This document shows, one piece after another, positions 5,263 through 6,597 of a DNA stretch of 6,597 nucleotides. Made by a program: the position numbers and the translations under genes. The DNA is from a bacterium (lineage in GTDB: Bacteria > Cyanobacteriota > Vampirovibrionia > Obscuribacterales > Obscuribacteraceae): the NCBI GenBank assembly GCA_030431355.1, contig JAUIJG010000308.1, forward strand, positions 1 through 6,597. The letters run 5' to 3'. The stretch's first letter is position 1; every line of letters begins with the position of its first letter. The notes below the pieces were generated by a model that made no database searches, was not told the origin of the DNA, and saw only the letters and a list, made by a program, of their open reading frames with translations.

Positions 5263-6597
5263 ATGTATTTTAAACAGTTTTACCTGGGGTGCCTTGCCCA
5301 TGCTTCATACCTTATCGGCTCTCGCGGGGAAGCAGCTGTAATAGATCCCCAGAGAGACATTGACCAGTATCTGGAAGAAGCAGAGAAAGAAGGTTTAAAA
5401 ATCAAATATGTGATCGAGACTCACTTACATGCCGACTTTGTTAGTGGTCACCGAGAGTTGGCGGAAAAGACAGGCGCCACCGTTGTCTTCGGTAAAAGAG
5501 CCGACGCGCAATTTGATCATCTGGCAGCCGATGACGGAGAAGTTCTAAAACTTGGCGATTTGGACCTGACCGTGCTCGAGACACCGGGGCATACACCTGA
5601 GAGCATCTGCATATTCGCCCAGTCCCGGGATAGTAGCGAGGAAGATGAAGGTAAATTGTTCACCGGCGACACTCTCTTTATAGGCGATGTCGGCAGACCG
5701 GATCTCGTAGGAATAAAAGGATTTACGTCCCAGGAAATGGCATCGATGATGTATGACAGCTTGCACGAAAAGCTTCTCAAGCTCGATGATAAAGTAGAGG
5801 TTTACCCCGCCCATGGTGCCGGCTCTTTGTGCGGCAAGAATCTATCTACGGAGCGATCGTCCACTATTGGTCACCAGAGGAAATTCAACTATGCCCTCAA
5901 ACCGATGGAGAGGGAAGAGTTCGTGACGCTTTTGACCAGCGAGCTTCCGGAGGTGCCCGATTACTTTCCAAAAGATGCGGAGTTGAACCGCCTCGGGCCT
6001 CTGCCTCTGGATAAACTGAATGAGCCGAAAGAGATGACTGCCGCAGAAGTAAATAAAGAGATGCAGCGGGGCGCTATTTTAATCGATGTGCGCAGCAGCA
6101 CCGTTTACGCAGGAGGGCATATAAAGGGGAGCCTGAACATTGCTCTTTCCGGTCAGTTCGCTTCCTGGGCAGGCACCTTGATTCCGATAGGGACACCGAT
6201 TGTATTGGTAGCATCGGAGCCGAAGGCGGATGCAGTTAAGGAAGCTGTCACTCGTCTGGCCAGAGTGGGTCATGATTCGGTTATCGGAGTCCTTGAAAAA
6301 GGGTTGCTCGGCTGGACAGAGGCCGGATTCGAAATCAGCAGTACGCCTGTGATAACGGTAAACGAGCTTCGTCGCGTTCTGGATAAGGGCGAGGACGTTT
6401 CTGTCATTGATGTAAGAAGAAAGGCAGAGTTCGAAAGCGGACATATTCCTGGAGCACTTAACTTCCCTCTGGCAGAGCTAGTGGAGAGCATAGCTACGTT
6501 ACCTGAAGGCAAAACTCTTGCCATTGCATGCGCCAGCGGCTACCGCTCGGCCATCGCTAAAAGTTTACTTGAGAAGTTCGGAGTAGAGCTGATCATG
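5263..6597 (+). CDS. cstB: CstB-like persulfide dioxygenase-rhodanese fusion, C-terminus at window edge
   Basis: 445 codons are open to the right edge; Staphylococcus CstB is about this long, so only a few residues are probably missing. Residues 1-235 are an ETHE1/Blh-type metallo-beta-lactamase fold: HLHAD (H54, H56, D58), TPGHT (H110), TGDTLFIGDVGRPDL (D136) and YPAHGAGSLCG (H184). These supply the single-iron site (two His and one Asp expected), which oxidises a persulfide to sulfite. Residues about 255-357 are a rhodanese fold without the catalytic cysteine (VLVASEPKAD, A317 at its place). Residues about 362-445 are a second rhodanese with the active loop CASGYRS (C423). In CstB the two activities turn low-molecular-weight persulfides into thiosulfate. 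GGAGG (5248-5252) precedes the ATG by ten bases. As the third gene of the operon it is the likely oxidative end of the pathway, with sulfite or thiosulfate then leaving through the TSUP protein. Confidence 0.93.
   Translation, partial: MYFKQFYLGCLAHASYLIGSRGEAAVIDPQRDIDQYLEEAEKEGLKIKYVIETHLHADFVSGHRELAEKTGATVVFGKRADAQFDHLAADDGEVLKLGDLDLTVLETPGHTPESICIFAQSRDSSEEDEGKLFTGDTLFIGDVGRPDLVGIKGFTSQEMASMMYDSLHEKLLKLDDKVEVYPAHGAGSLCGKNLSTERSSTIGHQRKFNYALKPMEREEFVTLLTSELPEVPDYFPKDAELNRLGPLPLDKLNEPKEMTAAEVNKEMQRGAILIDVRSSTVYAGGHIKGSLNIALSGQFASWAGTLIPIGTPIVLVASEPKADAVKEAVTRLARVGHDSVIGVLEKGLLGWTEAGFEISSTPVITVNELRRVLDKGEDVSVIDVRRKAEFESGHIPGALNFPLAELVESIATLPEGKTLAIACASGYRSAIAKSLLEKFGVELIM

Overview
The window is bacterial DNA of middling GC content, with Shine-Dalgarno sites, sigma-70-like promoters and closely spaced co-directional genes. 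The lineage cannot be fixed from the sequence. An FHA-like/kinase-like protein beside an exported TPR-thioredoxin protein is a style common in bacteria rich in eukaryote-like signalling modules (for example Vampirovibrionia/Melainabacteria such as Obscuribacterales), but that is only a weak guess.

Layout. (1) Positions 1-359, minus strand: 5' part of a gene for an AbiEi-type antitoxin/DUF6088-like winged-helix protein, cut by the left edge. Its promoter (383-410) carries a small palindrome. (2) Positions 360-735: non-coding or weakly coding DNA with a 15-bp perfect hairpin and one doubtful 66-codon ORF. (3) Positions 736-2367, plus strand: a 543-residue protein with an FHA-like N-terminus, a second beta-rich region and a kinase-like C-terminus that lacks the catalytic signatures, so a probable pseudokinase. 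(4) Positions 2415-3107, minus strand: a secreted TPR-thioredoxin fusion with an intact WCGPC site, converging on the pseudokinase gene. (5) Positions 3108-3357: spacer with a tandem 13-bp repeat and two mutually exclusive hairpins. (6) Positions 3358-6597: a divergent sulfur-detoxification locus.

The sulfur locus is the best-supported functional unit. A small ArsR-family repressor gene (minus strand) diverges from a plus-strand operon. The operon encodes a rhodanese with a YgaP-like membrane anchor, a TauE/SafE (TSUP) exporter of 251 residues, and a CstB-like fusion of a persulfide dioxygenase, an inactive rhodanese and an active rhodanese. The last gene reaches the right edge after 445 codons. 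The divergent spacer holds two good promoters (TTGACT-N17-TATAGT forward, TTGACT-N17-TATCCT reverse) and four copies of a TTAGTTGAAT-like half-site. Two of these form a perfect 11-bp inverted repeat that overlaps the forward -35 and -10 boxes. The inferred model is that the ArsR protein, which has a CxxxC pair in its last helix, represses both directions and is released by reactive sulfur species (or a thiophilic metal). The rhodaneses and dioxygenase would then convert persulfide to sulfite/thiosulfate, and the TSUP protein would export the oxidised sulfur anion. This parallels the cst operon of Staphylococcus and the BigR/SqrR regulons, but with its own combination of parts.
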